A stretch of 39,370 nucleotides of DNA, taken from contig JAUIBR010000057.1 in assembly GCA_030427705.1 (NCBI GenBank), positions 1 to 39,370 on the forward strand, given 5' to 3'. The position numbers and the translations under genes are program-made. This document shows positions 25,607-33,612 of the stretch, one piece after another. Within the stretch, counting starts at the first letter, position 1, and every line of letters begins with the position of its first letter. The DNA comes from a bacterium (GTDB taxonomy: Bacteria; Myxococcota_A; Bradymonadia; Bradymonadales; Bradymonadaceae). Under the pieces are notes generated by a model. The model searched no databases. It saw nothing but the letters and a program-made list of their open reading frames with translations, and was not told the origin of the DNA.

Positions 25607-26814
25607 GACTTCCTCTGCAGTCGCTCTTCAATGAGCGCCAGGATTTTCGCAATTCGCTTCGGCCAAGAGTTCTCGTTGGCGAGCGCCTGACGGTGTGCCT
25701 TGGTTTCCGACGAGTTGTCGGCCAACGCGTCGTCGACCTTCTCGATGAAGTCTTCGGCGGTCTCAGCCACCAACACGTCGTCGTAGAAGTCCACCAATGA
25801 CGGCAGATTGCTAACGACCACAGGCGTGCCGGTCGCGAGAAACTCAAAGAACTTTATCGGAAAGACGGATTCGGTGTGTTCGTTGATTCGGTACGGAATC
25901 ACCGCGACATCGAAACGCTTCAAGTACGTCGGGAGGTCCGCGTAGTCTCGGTGACCCAGCAAATGCACGTTCGGTTGCGCAGCCAGCCGCCCTACGTCCG
26001 TATTCGGGTCGGCCTTGCCAATGGGGCCAACCACCACGACATTCAGGTCTGGCCGGGCAATTGCCAGCTCTAAGAGCCACTCCGAGTTAAGCTTGTAATC
26101 ACTTACGGCGCCCACAAAACCAACGACTGGACCCTCGATAGCTTTGAGGTCGTCAGCGACTGGCGTGGACGGGTCGTCCGCCTTCTTGAAGTGGTCAGCG
26201 TCGCCGACGTTATGGACCAGGAACGTGTTGTCCGGGTTGAATGGATGTTTTAGGTCGTACAACGCGGGAGCAGTGCACGTCACGAGATCGGCCTTCCGAC
26301 AGAGTCTATCTTCGCGATCGGCGAGCCAGTCTGGGTTGTCTCGATACGCCGGGAACGACGGATAGTTGTCGACGCAGTCATACACCAAAAGTTTGTGCGG
26401 GATGCGGTCAACGGCGTCACCATAGCCGGGGTGATACACCCACACGATGGGGTCCTCGATGCCTTCTTTCTTCAGATAACGCGCGACCATCGCGCACTTG
26501 ATGTCAAACAGGGAACGGTCTCGAAGAAAGTTGCCGTATGGGAACAAGCCAGCAAACAACGGCGTGTACCAATCGAAAATGAACAGACCGGGCTCACGTT
26601 TCTCGGCGCCGTTCGTCAGCAGCTTGAACGGGTTGAGCGCACTCTTTGGGACGCTTTTAATCCGCTTGAAGAGGTACAAGGGAAGCGGACGAAGACCGTA
26701 GTCGACGTAGATGATGTGGTGGTCCTTCGCCAACCGACTCATGATGTGTTGTTTATTTGTCCACATACCGTCGTCCCAGCTTTGGGAGGACAGGCAAACG
26801 ATCGTGTGCTTCAT
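25603..26814 (-). CDS. Glycosyltransferase (GT-B fold, TuaH-like)
   Basis: A 403-residue protein that begins HTIVCLSSQSWDDGMWTNKQHIMSRLAKDHHIIYVD, the start of a family of glycosyltransferases that include TuaH-type enzymes. Other supporting parts are VYDCVDNYPSF, GPVVGFVGAVSDYKLNSEWLLELAIARPDLNVVVVGP, NVHLLGHRDYADLPTYLKRFDVAVIPYRIN and PIKFFEFLATGTPVVVSNLPSL. It is the first gene of the three-gene run with the GT4 enzyme and the flippase. No copy of the repeat word was found in this gene. Confidence 0.9.
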   Translation of the reverse strand: MKHTIVCLSSQSWDDGMWTNKQHIMSRLAKDHHIIYVDYGLRPLPLYLFKRIKSVPKSALNPFKLLTNGAEKREPGLFIFDWYTPLFAGLFPYGNFLRDRSLFDIKCAMVARYLKKEGIEDPIVWVYHPGYGDAVDRIPHKLLVYDCVDNYPSFPAYRDNPDWLADREDRLCRKADLVTCTAPALYDLKHPFNPDNTFLVHNVGDADHFKKADDPSTPVADDLKAIEGPVVGFVGAVSDYKLNSEWLLELAIARPDLNVVVVGPIGKADPNTDVGRLAAQPNVHLLGHRDYADLPTYLKRFDVAVIPYRINEHTESVFPIKFFEFLATGTPVVVSNLPSLVDFYDDVLVAETAEDFIEKVDDALADNSSETKAHRQALANENSWPKRIAKILALIEERLQRKS

Positions 26815-26844
26815 GAAGTAGCTCTAGACAGAACAGAGGACCTT

Positions 26845-27675
26845 TCATCGAAGGCTTCGAAGAATTTGGCGGACGACCTCGTGGGTCTCGTCCTGTGGAG
26901 GTCCGGAAGACGTCAGATCCAAGAAGCAGCCTTTCTTTTCTTGCATCGTGAGCGAGATAACCTGACGGGCTTCGGACCCGCGGCCCTGGGTGCCCGCATG
27001 GCCGGTCCAGGTGCGTTTACCGAGGGTATGTTGAAATGTCTGCTTTTCTGGCACGCGGCCCTTCACGCAGCTGTATTCAACGACGACCCCTTCCGCGGAT
27101 GCCGTGAGTCGTTTCTTGTCTTTCTCAACGACGAAGTCCGACGGCACCGAAATCTTCACTTTCGTTCCGGGCAGCTTGAGACGCTGCCCCAGCGCCATGA
27201 AGTCACCAAAGCCCTTCCCCGCGCCGGGTGTGAGTTTGGAGGTCTTCCGGATAGACTTTACGACCTTCTCGAACTTCTTTGCGTGCTGCTTCTGCTGGGC
27301 CTCGGTGCCAAAGGCCATGACCATGAGATTTTGGTCGCCTTCGAGGTCTACGAGCACAACCTTAAACAGCGCCTTTGCCTTTTCCGTGGGTGCTGACTCA
27401 AGACGCTTCGCGGGCAAGCCTGCAATCTTGATCTTCTTGGCGGGCTTGCCGGATTCACTGAGTTTCCTGGTCTGACCTTCGGCTTGAAGATCGCTCACCT
27501 GGGAAATCGCCAGAAAGTATCCTTCGGGCGATGTGAAGACCACGCCATTGGCCGTTGGCGCACGTTTGAGCCCATCAGGTGAGGTGACCTGAAGTTTGAA
27601 CTTTTCAGACTGATACGTCTCGGCCGCGGCACTCGCGGGGATGAGCAACATCAGGATAACGAACAGAAAACGCAT
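26845..27675 (-). CDS. Secreted protein of unknown function
   Basis: A 276-residue protein with a clear cleavable signal peptide (MRFLFVILMLLIPASAAAE). I do not recognise the family. The mature part is basic (many Lys) and seems to have two similar halves, each starting with a short beta segment: FKLQVTSPDGLKRAPTANGVVFTSPEGYFLAISQVSD and VKISVPSDFVVEKDKKRLTASAEGVVVEYSCVKG. Such an arrangement suggests a duplicated periplasmic domain, which is inference. A good GGAGGGA ribosome site precedes the ATG. It lies 30 bases upstream of the polysaccharide genes on the same strand. A copy of the repeat word encodes IRKTS (27241) and a near-copy encodes TSSGP (26903). Confidence 0.65.
   Translation of the reverse strand: MRFLFVILMLLIPASAAAETYQSEKFKLQVTSPDGLKRAPTANGVVFTSPEGYFLAISQVSDLQAEGQTRKLSESGKPAKKIKIAGLPAKRLESAPTEKAKALFKVVLVDLEGDQNLMVMAFGTEAQQKQHAKKFEKVVKSIRKTSKLTPGAGKGFGDFMALGQRLKLPGTKVKISVPSDFVVEKDKKRLTASAEGVVVEYSCVKGRVPEKQTFQHTLGKRTWTGHAGTQGRGSEARQVISLTMQEKKGCFLDLTSSGPPQDETHEVVRQILRSLR
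26903..26912 (+). repeat. Uptake-like repeat word, last base differs
   Basis: TCCGGAAGACG, antisense in the secreted unknown protein, read as TSSGP. Confidence 0.6.
27241..27250 (-). repeat. Uptake-like repeat word, full consensus
   Basis: TCCGGAAGACCTC on the minus strand, sense in the secreted unknown protein, encoding IRKTS. Confidence 0.9.
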
Positions 27676-27801
27676 AATCCCTCCGGAAAGCGGCGCTCAA
27701 CCTAGTCGAAAGCGTCTTTAAACACCAGTGGCCGTATGCCACCGTGTCATTGTGGGAATGTTGGACGTGTTTCATTTGTCCATCGGTCGTCGGAGCACCG
27801 C
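27676..27801. promoter_or_regulatory. Divergent intergenic region between the secreted unknown protein and the sirtuin
   Basis: A 126-base gap that should carry both promoters. It contains a small inverted repeat GTGGC-CGTAT-GCCAC (27728-27742) that could be an operator but is short enough to be chance. The sirtuin frame is open through part of this region, so a longer sirtuin N-terminus cannot be excluded. Confidence 0.3.
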
Positions 27802-28617
27802 ATGCTTGAAGAACTTGCACACATTCTGAGGGACAATCGACTGGTCGTCCTAACAGGCGCAGGTTGCAGCACGGAATCTGGCATACCCGACTACCGCGGG
27901 CCTGAGACCCGAAAAAAGGCCCGAAATCCAATCCAGTTTGGGGAATTCCTTAAGAGCGAAGAGACGCGCAAGCGTTATTGGGCAAGGGCGACTGTCGGTT
28001 GGCGTCGCTTTGGCGCTGTTGAGCCGAACCCATGTCATCACGCCATCGCGCAGCTGGAGGCGGCAGGCCTGATGACTGGCCTGATCACGCAAAATGTTGA
28101 CCGGCTGCATACTCGCGCGGGTTCAAAGGACGTCGTCGAGCTTCATGGCGCTCTGGAAGACGTCGTGTGCTTGGAGTGCCGTCAAATCACCCAACGAGAC
28201 GACCTCCAATCCCGCATCCTGGAAGCCAATCCCAGCTTCGAGCAGTACGTCGCGGAACTCGCGCCAGACGGGGACGCCGCAGTTCCGGAAGACCTTGTGA
28301 ACACGTTCATTCCACCCGTCTGTGACAGGTGCTCCGGCCCACTAAAACCAAATGTCGTCTTCTTCGGCGAAAACGTCCCCAAGCCCGTTGTCGAAAGGGC
28401 CTGGGAGATGGTGGAGCGCGCCGAGGCGATGTTGGTCGTCGGAAGTTCGCTCACTGTGTATTCCGGCTATCGGTTCGTGAAGTTTGCCGACGAAAAACGT
28501 CGTATGCCCGTAGGGATACTGAACCTTGGTGAGACACGTGGCGACCCGCACGCGTGGGTGCAGGTAGATGGGGTAGCGGGAGAATTGATGCCCCAACTGG
28601 TTGATTTGTTAGTCTAA
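27802..28617 (+). CDS. Sirtuin NAD-dependent protein deacylase
   Basis: A 271-residue sirtuin. It removes acyl groups from lysines using NAD. Motifs in order: GAGCSTESGIPDYRGPE (19-35), TQNVDRLH (97-104), catalytic His in ELHG (His116), a zinc site with CLEC (124-127) and CDRC, KPNVVFFGENVP, VVGSSLTVYSGYRFV and NLGETRGDPHA. The GAGCSTESGIPDYR pattern is that of class II (SIRT4-like) sirtuins. I chose the ATG at 27802 (MLEELAHIL) because the 22 extra residues from 27736 do not look like sirtuin sequence. It converges on the GMC gene with a 4-base gap. A copy of the repeat word encodes PEDL in the zinc module insert. Confidence 0.92.
   Translation: MLEELAHILRDNRLVVLTGAGCSTESGIPDYRGPETRKKARNPIQFGEFLKSEETRKRYWARATVGWRRFGAVEPNPCHHAIAQLEAAGLMTGLITQNVDRLHTRAGSKDVVELHGALEDVVCLECRQITQRDDLQSRILEANPSFEQYVAELAPDGDAAVPEDLVNTFIPPVCDRCSGPLKPNVVFFGENVPKPVVERAWEMVERAEAMLVVGSSLTVYSGYRFVKFADEKRRMPVGILNLGETRGDPHAWVQVDGVAGELMPQLVDLLV
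28285..28294 (+). repeat. Uptake-like repeat word, full consensus
   Basis: TCCGGAAGACCTT, sense in the sirtuin gene, encoding PEDL in the zinc-module insert. Confidence 0.9.
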
Positions 28618-28621
28618 CAGG

Positions 28622-30136
28622 CTAGACCATCATGGAGGCCAACCGATGGGCCATCGCGAGGATAGAAACCTGCGGATTGACACCTAGGCTGGTCGGAAGA
28701 ATACCGCCATCGACCACATATAGTCCTTCCGTACACCAGACGCGTCCTCGAGAGTTGACCACACTATCGGAGCTACGAATTCCCATGCGCGTCGTCCCCA
28801 GCGGATGCTGTGAGGAACATTCGTATTGCGCACCTTTGATCGAGCCGAAATCCAACTTCGCAAACTCGTCGGGTTGAACGGGTTCGTGTCCAAGAATGGG
28901 GACGTAGAGTTCCTTCGCCCCAGCCTTTAGAAACGCGTTACCGAGTGATTGGATGACGAGCGGAATCTTCTGAAAATCCTCACGCGTCATCCGATAGGTC
29001 ATCAGTGGCTCCCTCGCCAGGCCTAGCGGAGGTTTGCGGATACGCCCGCCACCTTCGTCGTGGATGAGTCCGCCGAACATCGCCAAATGGTCAAGACCAC
29101 CGACGCGGTCGATGAACTCCTTGCCGAACCCTGGAACGCCGCCGGCGACTGCGAAGGGTGGAACAAAAACGCTCATGAGGGTGACGCCCTGCTCTTCTAA
29201 ACTTGTCGAGTAGGCGGATTGCAGCGCGCCCTGCCAACCACGCACCTTTTCATCGAAACGGGCGAGCATCCGAAACGACGGGTGCAAGGTTAGGTTCCGA
29301 CCAATTTCGCGGAGGTTGACGCCAGAGTTCCACAACACCAGGGGCGTGTGGGCTGCGCCGCAAGCCAAAACGACCCGCTTCGCCACCACTTTGACTGATG
29401 CACCCGGTTTCCGATTGGCGTCGAGCAATCGCCCTTCGACGCCAGCGGCGCGCCCGTCTTTGAAAAACACTCGCTCGACCAGACAGTCTGAGACGACGAC
29501 GGTGCCGTCTGCGACCGCTTGTTTGAGATATGTCACGTCGACGCTCATTTTTGCACCGATCGGACAGCCAAAATTGCAGACGCCGTGTCCCTTGCAACCA
29601 TCGGTGTTGCGTTTGGTCGAATGAAACTCCCATCCGAGCTTCGTCCCACCCTCGATGAAGAGCTCCGTGCTTCGCGATCGCATGTCTTCCGGAACTTCCT
29701 GGATGTGCATCACGCGTTCAACATCTTCGAAGTGCGGCTCCATGAGGTTCGGCGCCAGGTCCTTTAGACCATGATCTTCGACCCATTCATTCAGCACGTA
29801 CTCTGGAGTGCGAAAGCAGACCCCGCCCGTCAGCACCGATGAGCCTCCAACGCAGCGCCCCATCGTCACATTAATCACTGGAGAATTGCCCAGCCCGAGC
29901 GCTCCCGTAGTCCCACCTTCGCGCCAGATCTCCTTCATCGACTGGCTTGGACGCCATCCGCTGTAGGTTTCCTCGCGGACCCGCGGTCCTTCTTCCAAAA
30001 CGACGACCGATTCACCAGCTGCCGCCAATACGGCAGCAACGACGGCCCCGCTGGAGCCTGACCCGACGACCACTGTGTCGGCAGAAAACTCCTGCGGACC
30101 TTCGAGCTCGCGTCCGGCAATGTACTCTCCGCTCAT
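28622..30136 (-). CDS. GMC-family FAD oxidoreductase
   Basis: A 504-residue flavoprotein of the glucose-methanol-choline family, closest in look to cholesterol oxidase-like or alcohol dehydrogenase members. The FAD Rossmann start is TVVVGSGSSGAVVAAVLAAAGESVVVLEEGP. The second GMC block is GRCVGGSSVLTGGVCFR. A Cys-rich segment GCKGHGVCNFGCPIGAK follows, as common in this subgroup. The C-terminal catalytic part has SSQHPLGTTRMG with the active His and VVDGGILPTSLGVNPQVSILAMAHRLA. There is no signal peptide, so it is cytoplasmic. It overlaps the small upstream gene by 4 bases, and that product is probably its partner. The substrate is unknown. Confidence 0.9.
   Translation of the reverse strand: MSGEYIAGRELEGPQEFSADTVVVGSGSSGAVVAAVLAAAGESVVVLEEGPRVREETYSGWRPSQSMKEIWREGGTTGALGLGNSPVINVTMGRCVGGSSVLTGGVCFRTPEYVLNEWVEDHGLKDLAPNLMEPHFEDVERVMHIQEVPEDMRSRSTELFIEGGTKLGWEFHSTKRNTDGCKGHGVCNFGCPIGAKMSVDVTYLKQAVADGTVVVSDCLVERVFFKDGRAAGVEGRLLDANRKPGASVKVVAKRVVLACGAAHTPLVLWNSGVNLREIGRNLTLHPSFRMLARFDEKVRGWQGALQSAYSTSLEEQGVTLMSVFVPPFAVAGGVPGFGKEFIDRVGGLDHLAMFGGLIHDEGGGRIRKPPLGLAREPLMTYRMTREDFQKIPLVIQSLGNAFLKAGAKELYVPILGHEPVQPDEFAKLDFGSIKGAQYECSSQHPLGTTRMGIRSSDSVVNSRGRVWCTEGLYVVDGGILPTSLGVNPQVSILAMAHRLASMMV
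29683..29692 (-). repeat. Uptake-like repeat word, last base differs
   Basis: TCCGGAAGACA on the minus strand, sense in the GMC gene, encoding PEDM. Confidence 0.6.
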
Positions 30137-30567
30137 TCTTCCTCCAGAAGAAGCGGACCACCATCGAACCCGATCTCGGCCGGCGTGTCCCGATGTTCGA
30201 AGTAGGCGATGCCCAAGAAGAGTTTTACAGCCAGAAGTGACAATCCGAACGGGCTGCGTTCGAACCGTTCCAAGACCTCAAGTCGGGTTTCGAAGTCCAG
30301 CCCCTGAAACCGGGGCAATTTGAACGACCAGATGGGTGCGAGCCATTCGGTTGTGAACAGCCCGGCTCGAAAAACAAGGGCGCCCTTGCCGCCGACGTCT
30401 TGAACAAAATCGCGTGTCTGCCTGCAGACCCAATCGACCCTCTCAGGATCGCATGGGCCGTCGCTTGCAAACATCACTTCGCAAACGGCAGGCATTGCTT
30501 TTGACCAACCTCTCAGAGGTCTTCCGGATGCAGGTTCCGCCTCAATCCAATGTGATGGAACGTTCAT
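30133..30567 (-). CDS. Small conserved partner of the GMC oxidoreductase
   Basis: A 144-residue protein starting MNVPSHWIEAEPASGRPLRGWSK. A longer reading to 30807 exists but overlaps the upstream gene by 240 bases, whereas the ATG at 30567 overlaps its stop by one base (TGATG). The C-terminal half (RFQGLDFETRLEVLERFERSPFGLSLLAVKLFLGIAYFEHRDTPAEIGFDG) resembles the N-terminal helical segment that precedes the catalytic domain in some long GMC oxidoreductases, and subunit-3-like partners of GMC dehydrogenases. The 4-base overlap with the GMC gene supports a complex. This is family likeness by eye, not a firm domain hit. Confidence 0.65.
   Translation of the reverse strand: MNVPSHWIEAEPASGRPLRGWSKAMPAVCEVMFASDGPCDPERVDWVCRQTRDFVQDVGGKGALVFRAGLFTTEWLAPIWSFKLPRFQGLDFETRLEVLERFERSPFGLSLLAVKLFLGIAYFEHRDTPAEIGFDGGPLLLEEE
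30518..30527 (-). repeat. Uptake-like repeat word, full consensus
   Basis: TCCGGAAGACCTC on the minus strand, sense near the start of the small GMC partner, encoding SGRPL. Confidence 0.9.
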
Positions 30568-32984
30568 CACTCTTCTTCGTCGGATGCGTTTGGAGCGCCG
30601 TGCCACGCGGCGATGAATGCGATTGCAAGTACACATCCCACATACCACGTGAACACAAGTTCGGTGATACCAATCTCGTACAGCCGCGCTTTTGTTGCGT
30701 AGATGCCGAACGCGATATCGGAGAACAGCGTTGCGATTTTCAAGACAACGAGTGTGCAGGCGCCGGCCAACGCGACCACAACTCCGTCGGGGTCGAGGGA
30801 CCACCAAACAACTGCAGGAATAGCGACCGGAAGACCGTATTTTAACGCGCCGAATCCAAAATATACGGCGAATCGAATGGCTTCATTCTTCAACGGGCCG
30901 ACTAAGTCGTAGGCAAACCCAAACTCCAGATGGTTCACGTCGAAGCTGTCGAAGACGATCCAGGCAGCCGCCATGGTGAACCCGAACAGTATGACTGAAT
31001 CGCTGAAGTCCCCCCAATTCCCGGATTTGCGAAGTGAAAGCCGCCCCCGCAGCCGAATCCAAGCGACTGTGGCTGCGCCACAGAAGGCGGTGGCGGCTAA
31101 TGTACCTCCGGTCAGCTCTGCAAACCCAACGCAGTAGCCAGTTGTCACAACTCCGAATGCAACCAATGGCCAAACGGAACGTCTGGGAGACCGGAAATAT
31201 GCGGTATACGCCAAAACGAACGCAAAAATCGGCAACGCTGCCCAGGGAATCACCTGCTCGATATACGCTGTCGGTACGTACTGCCAACGCCAGCTCGCCG
31301 TGAAATCGAGCTGGAGCAAAACGACCACCGCGCAGAATACCACCATGTGGAAAATGTCGACGCGCCGTACATCCGGAAGACCTTCCTTTTCGACCAGTCG
31401 GATACCCCAACGCCACAAAATCAGAAGGAAACCGGCAACGAACAGGCCACGGACAAAGTTCGGACCGGAGTTGAAGAAGTAGACCCCCGCCGGCAAGCAA
31501 ATCGCCCCCACCAGCAACGTTGTTTCAGGCCATGGCTCCAAGGTCCGGAAGACCTTGAACGCCACAACTGCTCCGGCAATGGCGACCCCGCCAAATAGAA
31601 TTAGGATGTTCATCGCTGGGTCGGTGCTGACCTCCCAGAATAGGAGGTTCAGGCCAAGACCGGCGGCGCTCAGACCGGCCGAGATCGCAAGAAGCAAAAC
31701 CGCGCCACCGCCAACTCTTCGGTGTTGATGGTCCCGCCCCAGATACACCATCAGGGCCAGGGCCATTATGATGCCAACCGGCCACAGACCTAGTTCGGCC
31801 GCAAGAAGCGGCAACATTCCTAGTCCCGCAAATACGTACGCCGATTGGTCGCGCAATCGTCGCCGGCGAATCCCGAGACCGACTGTTACGACGAACGCCA
31901 GCAGAAACAGCACCGACGGCAACGTCCGGATCAACGAGTTCAGTCCACGATCCGCCTGTCTTGATTGCTTGTCTGTGACCAGTTCATTGAACGTGTTCCC
32001 TTCGAAACCCTGTCGCGTCAGAGCGCGGGTTTGGAGCTGGGCGAAAAGGTCTTCCGGACGTCGAATGAGCTGGAAGTAACTGCCCTCGTAGGCGGCCGGC
32101 AGCGCGAGTGCCATTGAGTAGCTCAGGAAGTAGAGCAAGTCAGCCTGCTGCAACGTTTGCGGCTCGACGCCTTCGGATGCGCGTTCCGCCATGTCACCCA
32201 TCATGAAGACGACCGAGTTTCGCGTGTGGTTTCCCGTATCGTCGTGTCCATGATCACCAAGGATCATCACGGCATCCCGACGCTGGTTCAGGTCCCGCAG
32301 CAACCCCTCCAAACTGGCATCCACCTCGCGAAAGTGCTCGTAGTAGGCATCCGTGCCCACGCCCTTGAAATGCGCAGCCTTGTCGGTACCAGGGACGTGA
32401 AGAATCAGGAGTTGCCTCTTGTGGTTCTCCGCGATCAGGGCTGACGCAGCGGCGATGGCATCCTGGTCGTTTTCAAGCGTCTTGCCGCCATCAGCCTCTA
32501 CGTTCAGCGATGAATCACTCCATTCTCCATAGAGTGTCCCAAGAGTGTGGTCACTGATTAGATCCACACGCCATCCACATCGCTTTGCGGTCGCTGGCAG
32601 CGCATCGAGTGAACCTCGCTCGCCAGTGAAATTGTGAAGTCGAGATCCGAGTGGGGATTCGCGCCCCTCCAGCAGAGTCTTAATGCATGGAAGCGTGAAG
32701 TTTGCGACACACGTTTCGACGTCAAAAAAGCGGTGTTTTGTCTTTAACGCGTGAAGGTTGGGCATGACTTCCGGATCGACGAGATCCGGGCGCAGACTAT
32801 CGACGACGATCACAACCACACGTTGTGCAGTGGGAGAATTGGCGTCAGAAATGCATTCAGACTCGACCTCACCACCAAAGTTCGTAGATAGTAGTGATGT
32901 AAGAAAAAGCACCACCGGAAGCACAGGAAATGGCAATAGGACTGCTAGTTTAAGCTTGGTCTCCATTGCGTTCGCATCACTCAT
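30567..32984 (-). CDS. Membrane phosphoethanolamine-transferase-like enzyme (alkaline phosphatase superfamily)
   Basis: About 805 residues in two parts. The first 300 residues are an alkaline-phosphatase-superfamily domain: VVVIVVDSLRPDLV (metal Asp), NFTLPCIKTLLEG (nucleophile Thr region), LHVPGTDKAAHFKGVG (Asp and His ligands) and VMILGDHGHDDTGNHTR. The rest has roughly twelve membrane helices. This arrangement resembles eukaryotic GPI ethanolamine phosphate transferases (PIG-N/PIG-O). A phosphoethanolamine or related transfer to a surface glycolipid is likely but inferred. The start is uncertain: ATG at 32984, ATG at 32966 or GTG at 33008. The 32984 ATG shares CATG with the start of the divergent gene. 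Three of the four exact repeat words in the gene lie in the membrane part; the fourth, at 32048, encodes RPEDL. Confidence 0.75.
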   Translation of the reverse strand: MSDANAMETKLKLAVLLPFPVLPVVLFLTSLLSTNFGGEVESECISDANSPTAQRVVVIVVDSLRPDLVDPEVMPNLHALKTKHRFFDVETCVANFTLPCIKTLLEGRESPLGSRLHNFTGERGSLDALPATAKRCGWRVDLISDHTLGTLYGEWSDSSLNVEADGGKTLENDQDAIAAASALIAENHKRQLLILHVPGTDKAAHFKGVGTDAYYEHFREVDASLEGLLRDLNQRRDAVMILGDHGHDDTGNHTRNSVVFMMGDMAERASEGVEPQTLQQADLLYFLSYSMALALPAAYEGSYFQLIRRPEDLFAQLQTRALTRQGFEGNTFNELVTDKQSRQADRGLNSLIRTLPSVLFLLAFVVTVGLGIRRRRLRDQSAYVFAGLGMLPLLAAELGLWPVGIIMALALMVYLGRDHQHRRVGGGAVLLLAISAGLSAAGLGLNLLFWEVSTDPAMNILILFGGVAIAGAVVAFKVFRTLEPWPETTLLVGAICLPAGVYFFNSGPNFVRGLFVAGFLLILWRWGIRLVEKEGLPDVRRVDIFHMVVFCAVVVLLQLDFTASWRWQYVPTAYIEQVIPWAALPIFAFVLAYTAYFRSPRRSVWPLVAFGVVTTGYCVGFAELTGGTLAATAFCGAATVAWIRLRGRLSLRKSGNWGDFSDSVILFGFTMAAAWIVFDSFDVNHLEFGFAYDLVGPLKNEAIRFAVYFGFGALKYGLPVAIPAVVWWSLDPDGVVVALAGACTLVVLKIATLFSDIAFGIYATKARLYEIGITELVFTWYVGCVLAIAFIAAWHGAPNASDEEE
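30827..30836 (+). repeat. Uptake-like repeat word, exact core
   Basis: ACCGGAAGACCG, antisense in the phosphoethanolamine-transferase-like gene, read as GLPV in a membrane segment. Confidence 0.85.
31373..31382 (+). repeat. Uptake-like repeat word, full consensus
   Basis: TCCGGAAGACCTTCC, antisense in the phosphoethanolamine-transferase-like gene, read as GLPD in a loop. Confidence 0.9.
31545..31554 (+). repeat. Uptake-like repeat word, full consensus
   Basis: TCCGGAAGACCTT, antisense in the phosphoethanolamine-transferase-like gene, read as KVFRT, 172 bases from the previous copy. Confidence 0.9.
32048..32057 (-). repeat. Uptake-like repeat word, full consensus
   Basis: TCCGGAAGACCTTTT on the minus strand, sense in the phosphoethanolamine-transferase-like gene, encoding RPEDL. 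Confidence 0.9.
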
Positions 32985-33612
32985 GTCCGAGACGACATCC
33001 TCCACCACCTACAACCCCGAGATTCCACTCACCGTCGTGTATGCGGTCTTCTTCATCTCGGGCGCGGCAGCGCTGCTCTATCAACTGGTTTGGCAACGCA
33101 GTCTGTTTACCATCTACGGGACAAATTCGGAATCGATCGCGGTAATCGTGTCTGCTTTCTTGCTGGGGCTCGGCATCGGGAGTTTGGCCGGAGGTTGGTA
33201 CTCCCGCGCGCCTCGGTTCAGCCCAGTCTTCACCTTCGCGGCATTGGAGATTGGCATCGCGGCGTTCGGAATGGTGTCACTCGATTTGTTCGCCACGATC
33301 GCTGACACGACTTCCGGAGTTGGGATCAAAGGCGCAGGCGTCGTGTCGTTTTTCGTTCTTTTGATTCCGACCGTATTGATGGGAGCGACGCTTCCCATCC
33401 TGGTTACCCACGTGATTGCCAGTACCAAGAGCGTCGGCAAGAGCGTGGGTTGGTTGTATTTCGTCAACACACTTGGCGCTGCGATGGGGTGCTTCTACGG
33501 GGCACTCTGGCTCTTTGGTGAAGTTGGATTAAGCGGCACGGTGCTCATCGCGGCCGGCATGGATATCCTCGCCGCCATCATCATTCTCTCGTACTGGCGG
33601 CGCGGTGCCTAA
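32983..33612 (+). CDS. Membrane protein related to the N-terminal half of fused spermidine-synthase-like transporters
   Basis: A 209-residue protein with about six membrane helices. It carries the pattern of the membrane part of fused spermidine-synthase-like proteins: ISGAAALLYQLVWQRSLFTIYGTNSESIAVIVSAFLLGLGIGSLAGG, IPTVLMGATLPILV and VGWLYFVNTLGAAMGCFYGALWL. The same pattern recurs in the first part of the next gene, so the two are duplicated halves. There is no methyltransferase-like domain here. It ends within the next gene (8-base overlap). The ATG at 32983 lacks a clear ribosome binding site. The open frame runs upstream to 32758, but that would be antisense to the divergent gene. Confidence 0.75.
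   Translation: MSETTSSTTYNPEIPLTVVYAVFFISGAAALLYQLVWQRSLFTIYGTNSESIAVIVSAFLLGLGIGSLAGGWYSRAPRFSPVFTFAALEIGIAAFGMVSLDLFATIADTTSGVGIKGAGVVSFFVLLIPTVLMGATLPILVTHVIASTKSVGKSVGWLYFVNTLGAAMGCFYGALWLFGEVGLSGTVLIAAGMDILAAIIILSYWRRGA

Noticed and set aside
26395-27396. Plus-strand open frame of 333 codons
   Set aside because: It lies fully antisense to two genes with recognisable features (glycosyltransferase and a protein with a clear signal peptide), and its own translation has no family motif.
27728-27742. Inverted repeat GTGGC-CGTAT-GCCAC in the divergent gap before the sirtuin
   Set aside because: Five-base arms are expected by chance in a gap of this length and there is no second copy.
28612-28627. 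Inverted repeat GTCTA-ACAGGC-TAGAC at the junction of the sirtuin and GMC genes
   Set aside because: The stem has only five pairs with two G-C, and no T-run follows. It overlaps both stop codons. Not enough to call a terminator.
32758-32982. Longer N-terminus for the spermidine-synthase-like membrane gene
   Set aside because: The extra 75 residues are Ser/Thr/Arg-rich, lack homology-like pattern and would be antisense to the start of the divergent gene.
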